Below the pieces are notes generated by a model. The model ran no database searches. It was not told the DNA's origin and worked only from the letters and a program-made list of their open reading frames with translations. From Halorussus sp. MSC15.2 (lineage in GTDB: Archaea; Halobacteriota; Halobacteria; Halobacteriales; Haladaptataceae), in the NCBI RefSeq assembly GCF_010747475.1, contig NZ_VSLZ01000003.1, forward strand, positions 62,001 to 126,000: a stretch of DNA of 64,000 bases, read 5' to 3'. The position numbers and the translations under genes were made by a program. Numbering within the stretch: the first letter of the stretch is position 1; every line of letters begins with the position of its first letter. Positions 36,683 to 45,081 of the stretch are shown here, piece by piece.

Positions 36683-37749
36683 ATGGAAGCAGTTGTTATC
36701 CGACGGAGTGAGATGACGCCGACAGTCGCCGACGTACCGCGTCCGGAACCCGAACCCGGCGAGGTGCTGGTCCGGACGCTCAGGGTCGGCATCGACGGGA
36801 CCGACCGAGAGGTCATCGCGGGGAGTCACGGCGGGTTTCCGGACGGCGAGGACCACCTGATTCTGGGCCACGAGGCGGTCGGCGTGGTCGAAGACGCCAA
36901 CGGCACCGTCTTCGAGGAGGGCGACGTGGTCGTTCCGACCGTCAGGCGACCGCCCGCCGGGGGTTCGAACGAGTACTTCGAGCGCGACGAACCCGATATG
37001 GCCCCACCCGAGGCGTGCGTCGAGCGCGGCATCGACGGCGCGCACGGGTTCATGTCGGAGTACTTCACGAGTCCGGCCGAGACCCTCGTTCCGGTACCCG
37101 ACGACCTCGCGGAGTGGGGTTTTCTGGTGGAACCCATCAGTATCTCCGAGAAGGCTATCGAACACGCCGCCGCCTCGCGGTCGGCGTTCGACTGGGACCC
37201 CGATACGGGTCTGGTCCTCGGCAACGCAGTCTCGGCCTGCTCACGCTCGCCATGCTGGAAGTCGGGGGCTACGAGCGAACGTACTGCCTCGGTCGGCGGG
37301 ACCGACCGGACCCGACTATCGACATCATCGAGGAGTTGGGCGGAACCTACGTCGATTCGCGCGAGACGCCGGTGTCCCGAATCGCAGAGGTTCACGAACC
37401 GATGGACTTCGTCTACGAGGCCACCGGCTACGCGAAACACGCCTTCGAGTCCATCGAGGCGCTCGCGCCCGGCGGAGTCGGAGCGCTGCTCGGCGTGCCG
37501 GAACCGTGGGAGTTCGAAATCGACGGCGGGCGACTCCACAAGGAGTTCGTGATGAACAACAAGGCGCTGGTCGGCAGCGTCAACTCCAACGTCTCGCACT
37601 TCGAGTCCGCGGCCCGGACCCTCGGTGACCTCCCGGCGTGGTTCCTCGACGCCCTCGTGACGCGCGTCCACGACTTCGACGACTACGAGGCCGCATTTGC
37701 GTCGGACGAAACGACAATAAAGACCGCCCTCCAATTTAGCCAGATATGA
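36683..37749 (+). CDS. gdh: Glucose 1-dehydrogenase, zinc MDR family (one -1 frameshift)
   Basis: Frame one has MEAVVIRRSEMTPTVADVPR, the zinc-ligand region LRVGIDGTDREVIAG, HLILGHEAVGVVED and EWGFLVEPISISEKAIEHA. It breaks at ~37226 (AACGCAGTCTC where AACGGCAGTCTC gives NGSLGLLTLAML). The second frame carries the coenzyme domain, including VYEATGYAKHAFESIEALAP and NNKALVGSVNSN. The repaired length is 355 residues, normal for haloarchaeal enzymes that oxidise glucose with NAD(P)+ to gluconolactone, the first Entner-Doudoroff step. The stop overlaps the gfcR start (ATGA). Confidence 0.9.
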
Positions 37750-38386
37750 AGAACGTAGACGACCTCATCGAGAGCGCGGCACAACTCGCCGAGCAGGGGC
37801 TGTCCAAGGGCGAAATCGCCGACGAACTCAACGTGTCGCGCGAGACTGCGAGCTGGTTGGTCGAACGGAGCGGCACGGGCACGCCGACCACTGCGACCCA
37901 GACCGAACCTTCGGGCGGTCCCCACGACATCCACGTGGACTGGTCGGCGCTCGGCCGTGACAGCAACCGCCTCCACCACGCCGGGGCCGCGATGGCCGAC
38001 CTCATGGCGAAGCAGAGCGACGAAGTGGACCTCACCATCGGCATCGAGAAGGCGGGCGCACCGCTCGCCACGTCGGTCGCGCGAGAACTCGACACCGACC
38101 TCGGAACCTACGCCCCGAGCAAGCACCAGTGGGAGGAAGGCGACATCGAGGACCTCGGTGGAACGTTCTCCCGGAACTTCGCCCAGATTCGGGACCGCGA
38201 GTGCTACGTCGTGGACGACACCATCACGAGCGGACGACGATGGGCGAGACCGTCGAAGCCATCCGCGAGGAAGGCGGCACGCCGGTCGCCTGCGTCGTCC
38301 TCGTGGACAAACAGGGCGTCGAAGAGATTCAGGGCGTGCCGGTCCACTCGCTCATCAACGTCGTCCGCGTCGGCAACGACGAGTAG
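37746..38386 (+). CDS. gfcR: GfcR sugar-catabolism regulator, HTH plus phosphoribosyltransferase-like (one -1 frameshift)
   Basis: Residues 1-45 are an HTH domain (LSKGEIADELNVSRETASWL); residues ~60 onward are a PyrE-like domain with the PRPP motif CYVVDDTITSG. The frame breaks right after it: GAGCGGACGACG for GAGCGGCACGACG at ~38233. It continues MGETVEAIREEGGTPVACVV to VRVGNDE; the repaired length is 213. In Haloferax, GfcR activates glycolytic and Entner-Doudoroff genes and lies beside gdh; that arrangement recurs here with a four-base overlap. Confidence 0.9.
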
Positions 38387-38423
38387 CACAACTTCTTTGC
38401 GCACGGGGGTCGTATCGGAGGGT

Positions 38424-38765
38424 ATGACCTTTCAGCCGGAAAGTGACCTAACCGAAGAAGAGGTGCGAGAGCGCGTGGATTCGACCATCGCCGACAACGA
38501 GGTCGTCCTGTTCATGAAGGGAAACGAACTGATGCCCCAGTGTGGCTACTCCCAGAAGGCGCTGGAACTCCTCCAGCAGCACCGCGACGACTACGAGACG
38601 GTGGACGTGCTGGACGCGCTCCCGGAGTTCCGGGCCGCGCTGGAGGACCACAGCGGGTGGGAAACCATCCCGCAGACGTTCGTGGACGGCGAGTTCGTCG
38701 GCGGGAGCGACGTGCTGGCCGAACTCGACGAACGCGGCGAACTCGCCGACGAGTTGTCGGCTTGA
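38424..38765 (+). CDS. Monothiol (CGFS-type) glutaredoxin-like protein
   Basis: 113 residues from ATG 38424. Active site C40-GYS replaces the usual CGFS. FMKGNELMPQ precedes it and IPQTFVDGEFVGGSDVLAEL is the substrate-binding half. CGFS glutaredoxins carry Fe-S clusters; haloarchaea use other thiols than glutathione, so the ligand here may differ. It starts 37 bases after gfcR, with no clear terminator between. Confidence 0.88.
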   Translation: MTFQPESDLTEEEVRERVDSTIADNEVVLFMKGNELMPQCGYSQKALELLQQHRDDYETVDVLDALPEFRAALEDHSGWETIPQTFVDGEFVGGSDVLAELDERGELADELSA

Positions 38766-38877
38766 GTACTTATTTCGACGGACTGACCGAGGACCAAAAG
38801 AGTAGCCCATATATGTTCGGACCACCTACACTGCCGTGTACCGTGTCGTCAGCCGGGAACCTGCATGTAAATTACAA

Positions 38878-39465
38878 ATGACGGGGCAAGTATATCGACT
38901 TCATTCGACGCTCGAACTGCCGCTAGAGAACGTTTACGACTACTTCGAGGAGGACCCTGACCTACCCCCGAAAATCTCCAGCGTCGATATCACCCGGCGC
39001 AAGAACACGCTCATCATCAGCGCGGTCGCCGACGACGAGAGCATCAGCAAGTATACGCCGACCGCGCAACTGAAGGCCTCCATCTCGGAGACCCGCGTCT
39101 ACACCGAGGAGGAACAGAAGCGACGCGAGGGTCCCCGGTGGGGCGACGACGCCGAGGAACTCGACGAAGAGGAAGACGACGAACCGATGGGCGAACTCAT
39201 CGAGGTCGCCGCGTTCAAGGGCGACCGCGAGACCGTCCTCCAGAACACGGCAGTTCAGTATCCGATGTTCCTCGTCCTCTGCGAAATCGCTCGGTTGGCC
39301 GAGAAAGGAACGCTGACGGCCATCACCGAGGTAGACGGCGAACTGCAGGCGACTCGCATCGTGGACGGCGAGGACCGACCCGCGTCCATCGAGGTCGTCG
39401 AGGGACCGACATCCTCGAATTCCGGGTCCAGCGGAGTCGATTGGCGCGACAACGAGTTTATCTAA
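38878..39465 (+). CDS. Conserved haloarchaeal protein (DUF7110-like)
   Basis: 195 residues from ATG 38878 (MTGQVYRLHSTLELPLENVY); the GTG at 38836 is less like the family. Two conserved blocks, ITRRKNTLIISAVADDESIS and AFKGDRETVLQNTAVQYPMF, flank a variable acidic linker, and a Ser-rich tail follows. From memory it corresponds to the haloarchaeal family numbered DUF7110; no function is known. A T-run follows the stop. Confidence 0.65.
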   Translation: MTGQVYRLHSTLELPLENVYDYFEEDPDLPPKISSVDITRRKNTLIISAVADDESISKYTPTAQLKASISETRVYTEEEQKRREGPRWGDDAEELDEEEDDEPMGELIEVAAFKGDRETVLQNTAVQYPMFLVLCEIARLAEKGTLTAITEVDGELQATRIVDGEDRPASIEVVEGPTSSNSGSSGVDWRDNEFI

Positions 39466-39469
39466 CCAC

Positions 39470-39478
39470 TTTTTTCTT
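39470..39478 (+). terminator. T-rich terminator candidate
   Basis: TTTTTTCTT begins five bases after the stop at 39465, like many archaeal intrinsic terminators. No stem is needed. Confidence 0.55.
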
Positions 39479-39860
39479 CGTCGGGTGTCCTCGTTCGCTT
39501 CGCTCACTGCGGGCACCGCTCTCTGCTCGCGGCTTGCCGCTCGCACGGTACGAGGGACGTAGTCCCTCGCTACTCGAAAAATCTGGACCAAAAAAAAGAC
39601 CTGCTCGCTCGTTGCTGGCGCTCCTCACTCGCAGTACAGAAACGGTGTGGCGAGAGACTACTGCGCGAGCCTCCGGCTCGCTGCCAAGAGAAAAATAGGT
39701 TTGCTGTCGAGGCAGGAAATCGGCCCCGGCGCGCGATACCGTGCGCAGTTTTACCGTGCTACGCTGTCCCACCAACGGCGGCCTGAACCCGCGGTAACGG
39801 AGACCTTCGTGCGACTGCGGTCGCCCTGCGCGATTGGAGAGCCGAAAAGCACTTTAGGGA
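39479..39860. other. Gene-free gap with stem-loops
   Basis: No plausible gene in ~380 bases. Two perfect hairpins occur: CGAGGGA/TCCCTCG (39551-39569) and GCGAGCC/GGCTCGC (39665-39681). There is also an A-run AAAAAAAA near 39590. The CTTCGCTCACTGCGGGC-like and GCTCGCTGCC-like stretches resemble generic haloarchaeal intergenic repeats. Confidence 0.5.
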
Positions 39861-39880
39861 CGTAATTAGATGTAATTACG
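39861..39880 (+). promoter_or_regulatory. Perfect palindrome over the presumed transcription start of the PAPS-reductase-like gene
   Basis: CGTAATTA (39861-39868), spacer GATG, TAATTACG (39873-39880): an exact inverted repeat ending four bases before the ATG at 39885. A TATA-like CACTTTAG lies just upstream. A bound dimeric repressor would cover the transcription and translation start. No regulator gene adjoins it. Confidence 0.6.
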
Positions 39881-39884
39881 AACG

Positions 39885-40856
39885 ATGCCCGAAGACTTCC
39901 CAGACTACGTCGACGTAGACTACAGTGACGGCGAAGGCGAGGAACCCGAGGACTACGCCTCGATGGAGCACAAGATAGAGAAGGCCATCGAAGTGACCCG
40001 CGAGGGACTCGAACAGTACGAGAACCCCGCCGTGATGTGGACCGGCGGAAAGGACTCGACGCTCACGCTGTACTTCATCAAGGAGGTCGCCGAGAAGTAC
40101 GACCTCCCGACCCCGACCGCGGTCTTCATCGACCACTTCCAACACTTCGACGAGATTCACGACTTCGTCTCCAAGTGGGAAGACGAGTGGGACCTCGACG
40201 TCGTCTACGCCAGCAACGACGACGTGGGCGAGTACGCCGAGGAGAACGACCTCTCGCCGGGCGACGACATCCCCATCGACGCCCTGAACGACCACAACCA
40301 GCACCACGTCCGCGAGATTCTGGAGTACGAGGAGGACACCTTCCCGTTCCTGCTCGATACCTACGTCGGCAACCACCTGCTGAAGACCGTCGCGCTCAAC
40401 GACACCATCGAGGAACTCGACATCGACGGCATCATCTCCGGCGTCCGCTGGGACGAACAGGAGGCCCGCGCCGACGAGACGTTCTTCTCCCCGCGCCACG
40501 ACCCCGACATCTACCCGCCCCACGACCGCGTGCAGCCGATTCTCCAGTTCGACGAGCGCGCAGTCTGGGACGCCTTCTGGCACTTCGTCGTCCCGGACAC
40601 CGTCGACGAGTACCCCGACGACGGCTACGTCCCGCAGTCCGACGACGACCTGCCGAACGGTCTCACGCAGGACGACATCCCGGTCAGCCCCAAGTACTTC
40701 GCCGGGTTCCGCTCGCTCGGCAGCGAGGTCAGCACCGAGAAGTCCGACGAGGAGCCAGCGTGGCTTCAGGACCTCGAAGACACGACCGAACGCGCGGGCC
40801 GCGCCCAAGACAAGGAAGACCTGATGGAGCGCCTGCGCGACCTCGGCTACATGTAG
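39885..40856 (+). CDS. PAPS-reductase-like / PP-loop protein
   Basis: 323 residues. The PP-loop is T53-GGKDS-58 (MWTGGKDSTLTLYF), followed by HFQHFDEIHDFVSKW, which fits the adenylyl-sulfate binding region. The central DIDGIISGVRWDEQEARADE is the ARADE motif of this family. The usual catalytic C-terminal Cys of PAPS reductases (ECGLH) is not visible, so it may instead be a sulfate/AMP-handling or thiolation-type enzyme. The N-terminal ~25 residues are acidic. It stands alone behind a 20-base palindrome. Confidence 0.82.
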   Translation: MPEDFPDYVDVDYSDGEGEEPEDYASMEHKIEKAIEVTREGLEQYENPAVMWTGGKDSTLTLYFIKEVAEKYDLPTPTAVFIDHFQHFDEIHDFVSKWEDEWDLDVVYASNDDVGEYAEENDLSPGDDIPIDALNDHNQHHVREILEYEEDTFPFLLDTYVGNHLLKTVALNDTIEELDIDGIISGVRWDEQEARADETFFSPRHDPDIYPPHDRVQPILQFDERAVWDAFWHFVVPDTVDEYPDDGYVPQSDDDLPNGLTQDDIPVSPKYFAGFRSLGSEVSTEKSDEEPAWLQDLEDTTERAGRAQDKEDLMERLRDLGYM

Positions 40857-40863
40857 GAACGGC

Positions 40864-40968
40864 CGTTTACTGCACTCGGAAATTCGCTTCCGGCGAATTT
40901 CCTCGGTGGTAAACGCTCGGTCCAAAACTGTCGCCACGCCCCCACTCACGCACGCCCGTCGCGTGAGT
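40864..40968. repeat. Two strong stem-loops downstream of the PAPS-reductase-like gene
   Basis: First: GGAAATTCGC (40878-40887) pairs with GCGAATTTCC (40893-40902), with outer arms CGTTTAC (40864-40870) and GTAAACG (40909-40915). Second: ACTCACGC (40944-40951) pairs with GCGTGAGT (40961-40968). They lie between convergent genes (stop 40856 and stop 41095), so they may form a two-way terminator or stable RNA 3' end. Confidence 0.65.
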
Positions 40969-41094
40969 TCGGGGGAGTTCGGTCTGCTCACTCCCGTCAC
41001 TCGCGGTCGTCCGTTGGTACGCGACTGGGTAAGGGTTGGACGACCGCAGGAGTGAGTCTGGCCGTCGTTTCTCCGCGATTTTTCTCGCCGATAA

Positions 41095-41286
41095 CTACCG
41101 CGTCGCTCGGTACTCGCCGTGCTTGACGCCGAGGAGGAGCGCTATCAGGCCGAACACCAGCATCGAGGGCGTCACCATCATCAACACGGTGCTCGTGGCC
41201 ATGAAATCCATTCCGATGAGCGCGGCCGTCCCGGCGGCGACGATTCCCAGCAGTATCGCGGCGGTCACGGGCAAATTAAATTCCAT
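41095..41286 (-). CDS. Small two-helix membrane protein
   Basis: 63 residues, with two hydrophobic segments (VTAAILLGIVAAGTAALIG and MVTPSMLVFGLIALLLGV) and the end GVKHGEYRATR, which I recognise from other haloarchaeal small membrane proteins. No function is assigned. Its start is 38 bases downstream of the next minus-strand gene's stop. Confidence 0.65.
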   Translation of the reverse strand: MEFNLPVTAAILLGIVAAGTAALIGMDFMATSTVLMMVTPSMLVFGLIALLLGVKHGEYRATR

Positions 41287-41323
41287 ACACGAACCTCAGG
41301 ACGAGAGGAGGAAAAGCGTTGCT

Positions 41324-42073
41324 CTACTCCCCTTTCGGACGAACCACGTCGGCCAGCGTCACCAGCAGGCCGAGGAACCACCCCGTCGGCACCGAGAGAC
41401 CGAACCACATCGCCACGTAGTTCGCACCTTCGAGCGTGAACTGCTCGCGGAGGAACGTGTTGATACCCCACAGGTCGAGAGGGTTGTCCAGCAACCAGAC
41501 CGCGAGCGTGTAGCTCTTCGGGAAGATGACCGCCGAGAGGGTCGGCGAGTAGAGCGCCGCGACGACCGGCGGCAGGAAGATGGCCGTCATCGCGGAGGGG
41601 TAGGCGAGCAACACCGTGGTGAAGCGGCCACCGCGGGTGCCCGTGACGTACGCGAACGCCGCCGCGACGGTCGCCACGCCGCCCGCGGCACCGACCGCGA
41701 GGAACCCGTCGGTCGAGAAGCGCAGTCGCGCGAGCGCGGTCAGGCCGCCCCACACCAGCAGCGACAGCAGGACCACGCCGACGACGCCGAGTCGGGTCGC
41801 GGTCCCGTCTATCTTCCGGGTGTAGTACCGGGCCGCGAACCCGAACAGCGTGAGGGGGTAGAGGAGCGCGACGACCGCCGTCCCGACCGCGCTCCACGCT
41901 CGGTACGCGACCTTCCCGGAGGTCGAAGTCGGTTCCCACTTACCGAGGACGCCGCTCTGGTTCCCGCGCTGGCGCGGGAAGAACAGGGCCATCCAACTCT
42001 CGTGGAGTCGCCGCAGGTCGTATCGAATCGCGCCGAGGAGACCAGTACTTCGTGTTCCGCCGTGCATCTGCAT
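41324..42073 (-). CDS. Multi-pass membrane protein of unknown function
   Basis: 249 residues. An N-terminal cytoplasmic arm (AIRYDLRRLHESWMALFFPR) is followed by about six hydrophobic helices (VGTAVVALLYPLTLFGFAAR, LGVVGVVLLSLLVWGGL, FLAVGAAGGVATVAAAFAYV, the AMTAIFLPPVVAALY segment, and VPTGWFLGLLVTLADVV). Haloarchaea-specific; no transporter or enzyme signature. It may share a transcript with the small gene downstream. Confidence 0.7.
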   Translation of the reverse strand: MQMHGGTRSTGLLGAIRYDLRRLHESWMALFFPRQRGNQSGVLGKWEPTSTSGKVAYRAWSAVGTAVVALLYPLTLFGFAARYYTRKIDGTATRLGVVGVVLLSLLVWGGLTALARLRFSTDGFLAVGAAGGVATVAAAFAYVTGTRGGRFTTVLLAYPSAMTAIFLPPVVAALYSPTLSAVIFPKSYTLAVWLLDNPLDLWGINTFLREQFTLEGANYVAMWFGLSVPTGWFLGLLVTLADVVRPKGE

Positions 42074-42313
42074 TTTAATACGTTACGGCTAATATGAAGC
42101 TTCGGGGTGGGGACGAGGAGTGAAGTCGTTCTGACGTTTGGTTTCTATTCGTTCGCCGCGGTCTCGAACGGGATTACATCAGCGAAGTCGAAGGTCACGA
42201 AGTCCGCCTGCGATGGCATCCGCATCACCGAACGCTCGTCGGTCGAGAACACCGATTCAACGCCAAAAATACCACTTCCCCGGCGACGGTTCGCTGACCG
42301 GAACGAACGCCGG

Positions 42314-42811
42314 TTACCGATTCCGAACGCGTTCGGACCGGTCCTCCCTGCGCGTCTCCTCGGCGGTTCGTACGCTCTGACGGTCCGCTCCGTCAGTTCC
42401 CATCACGTCGCCGAGTCGGCGCTCGAACTCCTCGCGGGAGAGTTCGCCCGCGGCGTAGCGGCGCTTCAGGACCGCTTCGGGCGTCTCGACGTCCGTCTGC
42501 GCCTCGGCCGCACCGTCGGGATACGCCGCCGCCGACTCCACGTTCCCGATGAGCGAGAGGTACACCGGCCAGAGGGTGAACACTCCGAGCAGGAACGCCG
42601 GAATGCCGACGGCGGTCGCGAACAGTCCCGTCACGAAGGCGCCGAACGTGGCCGCGGGACTAATCATCTCGATGCCGCCGAAGAACAGGAACGGCGCGAG
42701 GGAGAGGGCAGTCCCGCCGAGAAGCGTTCGACCGAGCACACCGTTGGGCGTGTAATGTTCGACGAGTCGGTGGAGAGCGCGGAAGGTGGAGGTGTCAGCG
42801 GGCTGGTTCAT
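42314..42811 (-). CDS. Membrane protein with SHOCT motif
   Basis: 165 residues: two to three hydrophobic helices near residues 30-90 (LLGGTALSLAPFLFFGGIEM, AVGIPAFLLGVFTLWPVYL) and a C-terminal SHOCT motif (AVLKRRYAAGELSREEFERR), then an Arg/Glu-rich tail. It is comparable to the SHOCT gene at 5.4-6.0 kb only in the motif. Function unknown. Confidence 0.75.
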   Translation of the reverse strand: MNQPADTSTFRALHRLVEHYTPNGVLGRTLLGGTALSLAPFLFFGGIEMISPAATFGAFVTGLFATAVGIPAFLLGVFTLWPVYLSLIGNVESAAAYPDGAAEAQTDVETPEAVLKRRYAAGELSREEFERRLGDVMGTDGADRQSVRTAEETRREDRSERVRNR

Positions 42812-42896
42812 CGTCAGGATACTCGAACACCCATAAGTAAAAAATTTTGTTCGGCGAGCGAGAACGAGAGCCTCGACCGGACGGACGGTCAGCGAC

Positions 42897-43730
42897 TCAG
42901 TTCCACGGGCCGAAGTCGGGGTCCACTCGCCGGTCGCGCTCCTCGATGCTCGCTATCTTCTCGACGTCCTCGGCGTCGAGTTCGAGGTCGAGCGCGCCCC
43001 AGTTGTCGCGGATGTGGTCTTCGCTGGACGCCTTCGGAATCGCGGCCACGCCGTCGCGCTGGAGGAGCCACGCGAGGCTGACCTGCGCCGCGGAGGCGTC
43101 GTGCTTCTCGGCGACGTCCTGAATCTCGGGCACGTCGAACACCTTCCCGCGGGCCAGCGGCGAGTAGGCCACGAGATTCACGTCGTTCTCTTGGCCGTAC
43201 TCGACCAGTTCGTCCTGCGGGAGCAGCGGATGCATCTCGACCTGATTGGCGAACACCGGCGCGTCCAGAATCTCCTGCGCCTCGTCCAGATGTCGCGGTT
43301 CGAAGTTCGAGACGCCGACGTTCTCCACGAGACCGTCGTCGTGGAGTTGGTCGAACGCCGGGAGGGTGTCCTCGGGGTCGTACTCGTTGGCTGGCCAGTG
43401 GACGTACAGCAGGTCCACGTACTCAACGCCGAGTTTGTCGAGGCTCTCCTTGGCGGTCTCTATCACGTCGTCGTGCGAGAGATTGCTCGTCCACACTTTC
43501 GTGGCGAGGAAGACGTCGTCGCGGTCCACGTCGGCGTCGGCGATGCCCCGACCGACGTACTCCTCGTTGTCGTAGGCCTGCGCGGTGTCGATGTGGCGGT
43601 ACCCCATTTCGAGCGCCTGTCGGACGCTCTCGGCGCACGTCTCACCGTCGGTGTTCTCCCACGTTCCCAGTCCGAGTCGCGGCATACCGTCGAGTGACTG
43701 CGCGTCGCTGTGTTCCTCGCGTTGAGCCAT
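42897..43730 (-). CDS. Aldo/keto reductase
   Basis: 277 residues with the family signatures: MGYRHIDTAQAYDNEEYVGR (catalytic Asp and Tyr), ATKVWTSNLSHDDV (Lys), DLLYVHWPANEYDP (His) and VGVSNFEPRHLDEAQEIL. The C-terminal NADPH-binding region is present (AIPKASSEDHIRDNW). Reduces aldehydes or ketones with NADPH; in this position alone, the substrate is not predictable. Confidence 0.9.
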   Translation of the reverse strand: MAQREEHSDAQSLDGMPRLGLGTWENTDGETCAESVRQALEMGYRHIDTAQAYDNEEYVGRGIADADVDRDDVFLATKVWTSNLSHDDVIETAKESLDKLGVEYVDLLYVHWPANEYDPEDTLPAFDQLHDDGLVENVGVSNFEPRHLDEAQEILDAPVFANQVEMHPLLPQDELVEYGQENDVNLVAYSPLARGKVFDVPEIQDVAEKHDASAAQVSLAWLLQRDGVAAIPKASSEDHIRDNWGALDLELDAEDVEKIASIEERDRRVDPDFGPWN

Positions 43731-43881
43731 AACGGTTGTACGTTGTGCGACCGCGCCGAAAGTGGTTTCGGCGTCGGAAATCTCTGTGTTGCGGCCGCCG
43801 TCGCTCGGCGAAGTTTGCCGGAAGCGAAGAAAAGCCTTTTAACCCATTCACCGTATGTGGTCTGATAGCAAGGGCAGGCCC

Positions 43882-44583
43882 ATGATAGACATCACGATGG
43901 ACGTGGAGCAGTACGACTGCCCGTTTATCGACACCACCGACGACCACGGCGTCGGGTTCTCGGCCATCCAGTGGGACTTCGACCGGACGGACCGTCAACT
44001 GGAGACGCGACTGATGGTCGAGGGCGACGACCGCGACGAACTCACCGCCGGTCTCGGTGCCCTGCGCGACCACGAGAACATGCACGATTACGCCCTGCTG
44101 ACACGCCGGGACAACGTCGCGCACATCCGGACGGTCATCGGCGAGACCGACGCGATGGCCGCGATTCGCCAGAACGGCGGCTACATCACCGGCCCGTTCC
44201 ACATCGAGGAGGGGAGCGAAATCTGGCACGTCGGCTTCGACGACATCGAGTGCGAGGACACGACGCTGGCGGAACTCGAACGCGACAACGAGTTCGACGT
44301 TCTGGAACGCGACAACACCGAACTGCCCGACCTGCAGGGGTTCGTCCAGAACGCGGGGGCGGCGATGACGCTCATCGAGGGCTGTCGCGACCTCTCGGAC
44401 GTCGAGCGCGAGACGCTGGAAACCGCCGTGAGTGATGGCTACTTCGAGAGTCCGCGTGGGGCAACGCTCGGCCATCTGGCCGACGAGTTCGACGTGTCCA
44501 AGCCCGCGGTGTCGAAGAACCTCCGGCGCGGCCAGCAGAAGATGATAGAGCGCGTCGTGGAGGCCCTCGACGAACTGGAGTGA
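43882..44583 (+). CDS. Bacterio-opsin-activator-type HTH regulator
   Basis: 233 residues starting MIDITMDVEQYDCPFIDTTD. ATG 43855 would lie only ~13-19 bases after the TATA-like CTTTTAA (43836-43842), so 43882 is chosen. The N-terminal ~150 residues are a GAF-like/sensor region typical of these haloarchaeal regulators. The HTH at the end (TLGHLADEFDVSKPAVSKNL) carries the bacterio-opsin activator type motif with preceding LSDVERETLETAVSDGYFE. Target genes unknown. Confidence 0.88.
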   Translation: MIDITMDVEQYDCPFIDTTDDHGVGFSAIQWDFDRTDRQLETRLMVEGDDRDELTAGLGALRDHENMHDYALLTRRDNVAHIRTVIGETDAMAAIRQNGGYITGPFHIEEGSEIWHVGFDDIECEDTTLAELERDNEFDVLERDNTELPDLQGFVQNAGAAMTLIEGCRDLSDVERETLETAVSDGYFESPRGATLGHLADEFDVSKPAVSKNLRRGQQKMIERVVEALDELE

Positions 44584-44729
44584 GGCGGTTGCCGCCGCGG
44601 TGGTCTGCCGGTGAGTCCTACTACAGGCGTCCGGCGTGTGACCGCAAGGGGTGGCGAGACGAGGAGTGTTCCGGATACCAGTCACACGGACGATACGTTT
44701 TTGTGAGTCGGCCGTGCACCACGAAAACG

Positions 44730-44888
44730 ATGCCACGAGTCGAACGAACTGACGGGCCGAACCTCTCCTGTGACGCCTTCGAGGAGGGCCGCGAAGGGCT
44801 GATACTCAAGGACAACCACGGCCGGAACGTCGGCTGGATTCCGTTCGAGAGGGTCGAGCAGGTGCTTCCGGACGGCGGTCACTCGTAG
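44730..44888 (+). CDS. Small conserved-looking protein
   Basis: 52 residues from ATG 44730 (MPRVERTDGPNLSCDAFEEG). Beta-strand-like pattern LILKDNHGRNVGWIPFERVE. TATA-like GATACGTTTTT lies ~30-40 bases upstream. No family is recognised. Confidence 0.5.
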   Translation: MPRVERTDGPNLSCDAFEEGREGLILKDNHGRNVGWIPFERVEQVLPDGGHS

Positions 44889-45031
44889 GTCAGCGACGTC
44901 CCGTCGTCGAACCGCAGGTCCCCGCCGTTGAGGTGGCTGGCGTGCTTCGAGAAGCCGAACACGAACAGGTTCGCGACCTTCCGGCGGGTCGCTGCCAGTC
45001 CGTCCTTGCCGGACCGTGAGTCGCTGTTCAC
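44879..45031 (-). CDS. Small ORF with GTG start
   Basis: 50 residues from GTG 45031 (reads MNSDSRSGKDGLAATRRKVA, then NLFVFGFSKHASHLNGG, ends SLTYE). It has a basic first half and an acidic end, and GC-rich third positions. It overlaps the plus-strand small gene by ten bases and no clear promoter is seen. Possibly genuine. Confidence 0.4.
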   Translation of the reverse strand: MNSDSRSGKDGLAATRRKVANLFVFGFSKHASHLNGGDLRFDDGTSLTYE

Positions 45032-45081
45032 ATGTTAACCCAGCAGTATTTGCCGGGGTACGGGTATCATTCTAATCTGTT

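Noticed and set aside
37746-38765. Single fused GfcR-glutaredoxin protein
   Set aside because: The fusion arises only because the frameshift bypasses the gfcR stop; repaired, the genes are separate with a 37-base gap.
44584-44729. Possible structured RNA upstream of the small gene at 44730
   Set aside because: No consistent stem pattern or tRNA-like sequence could be drawn by eye.
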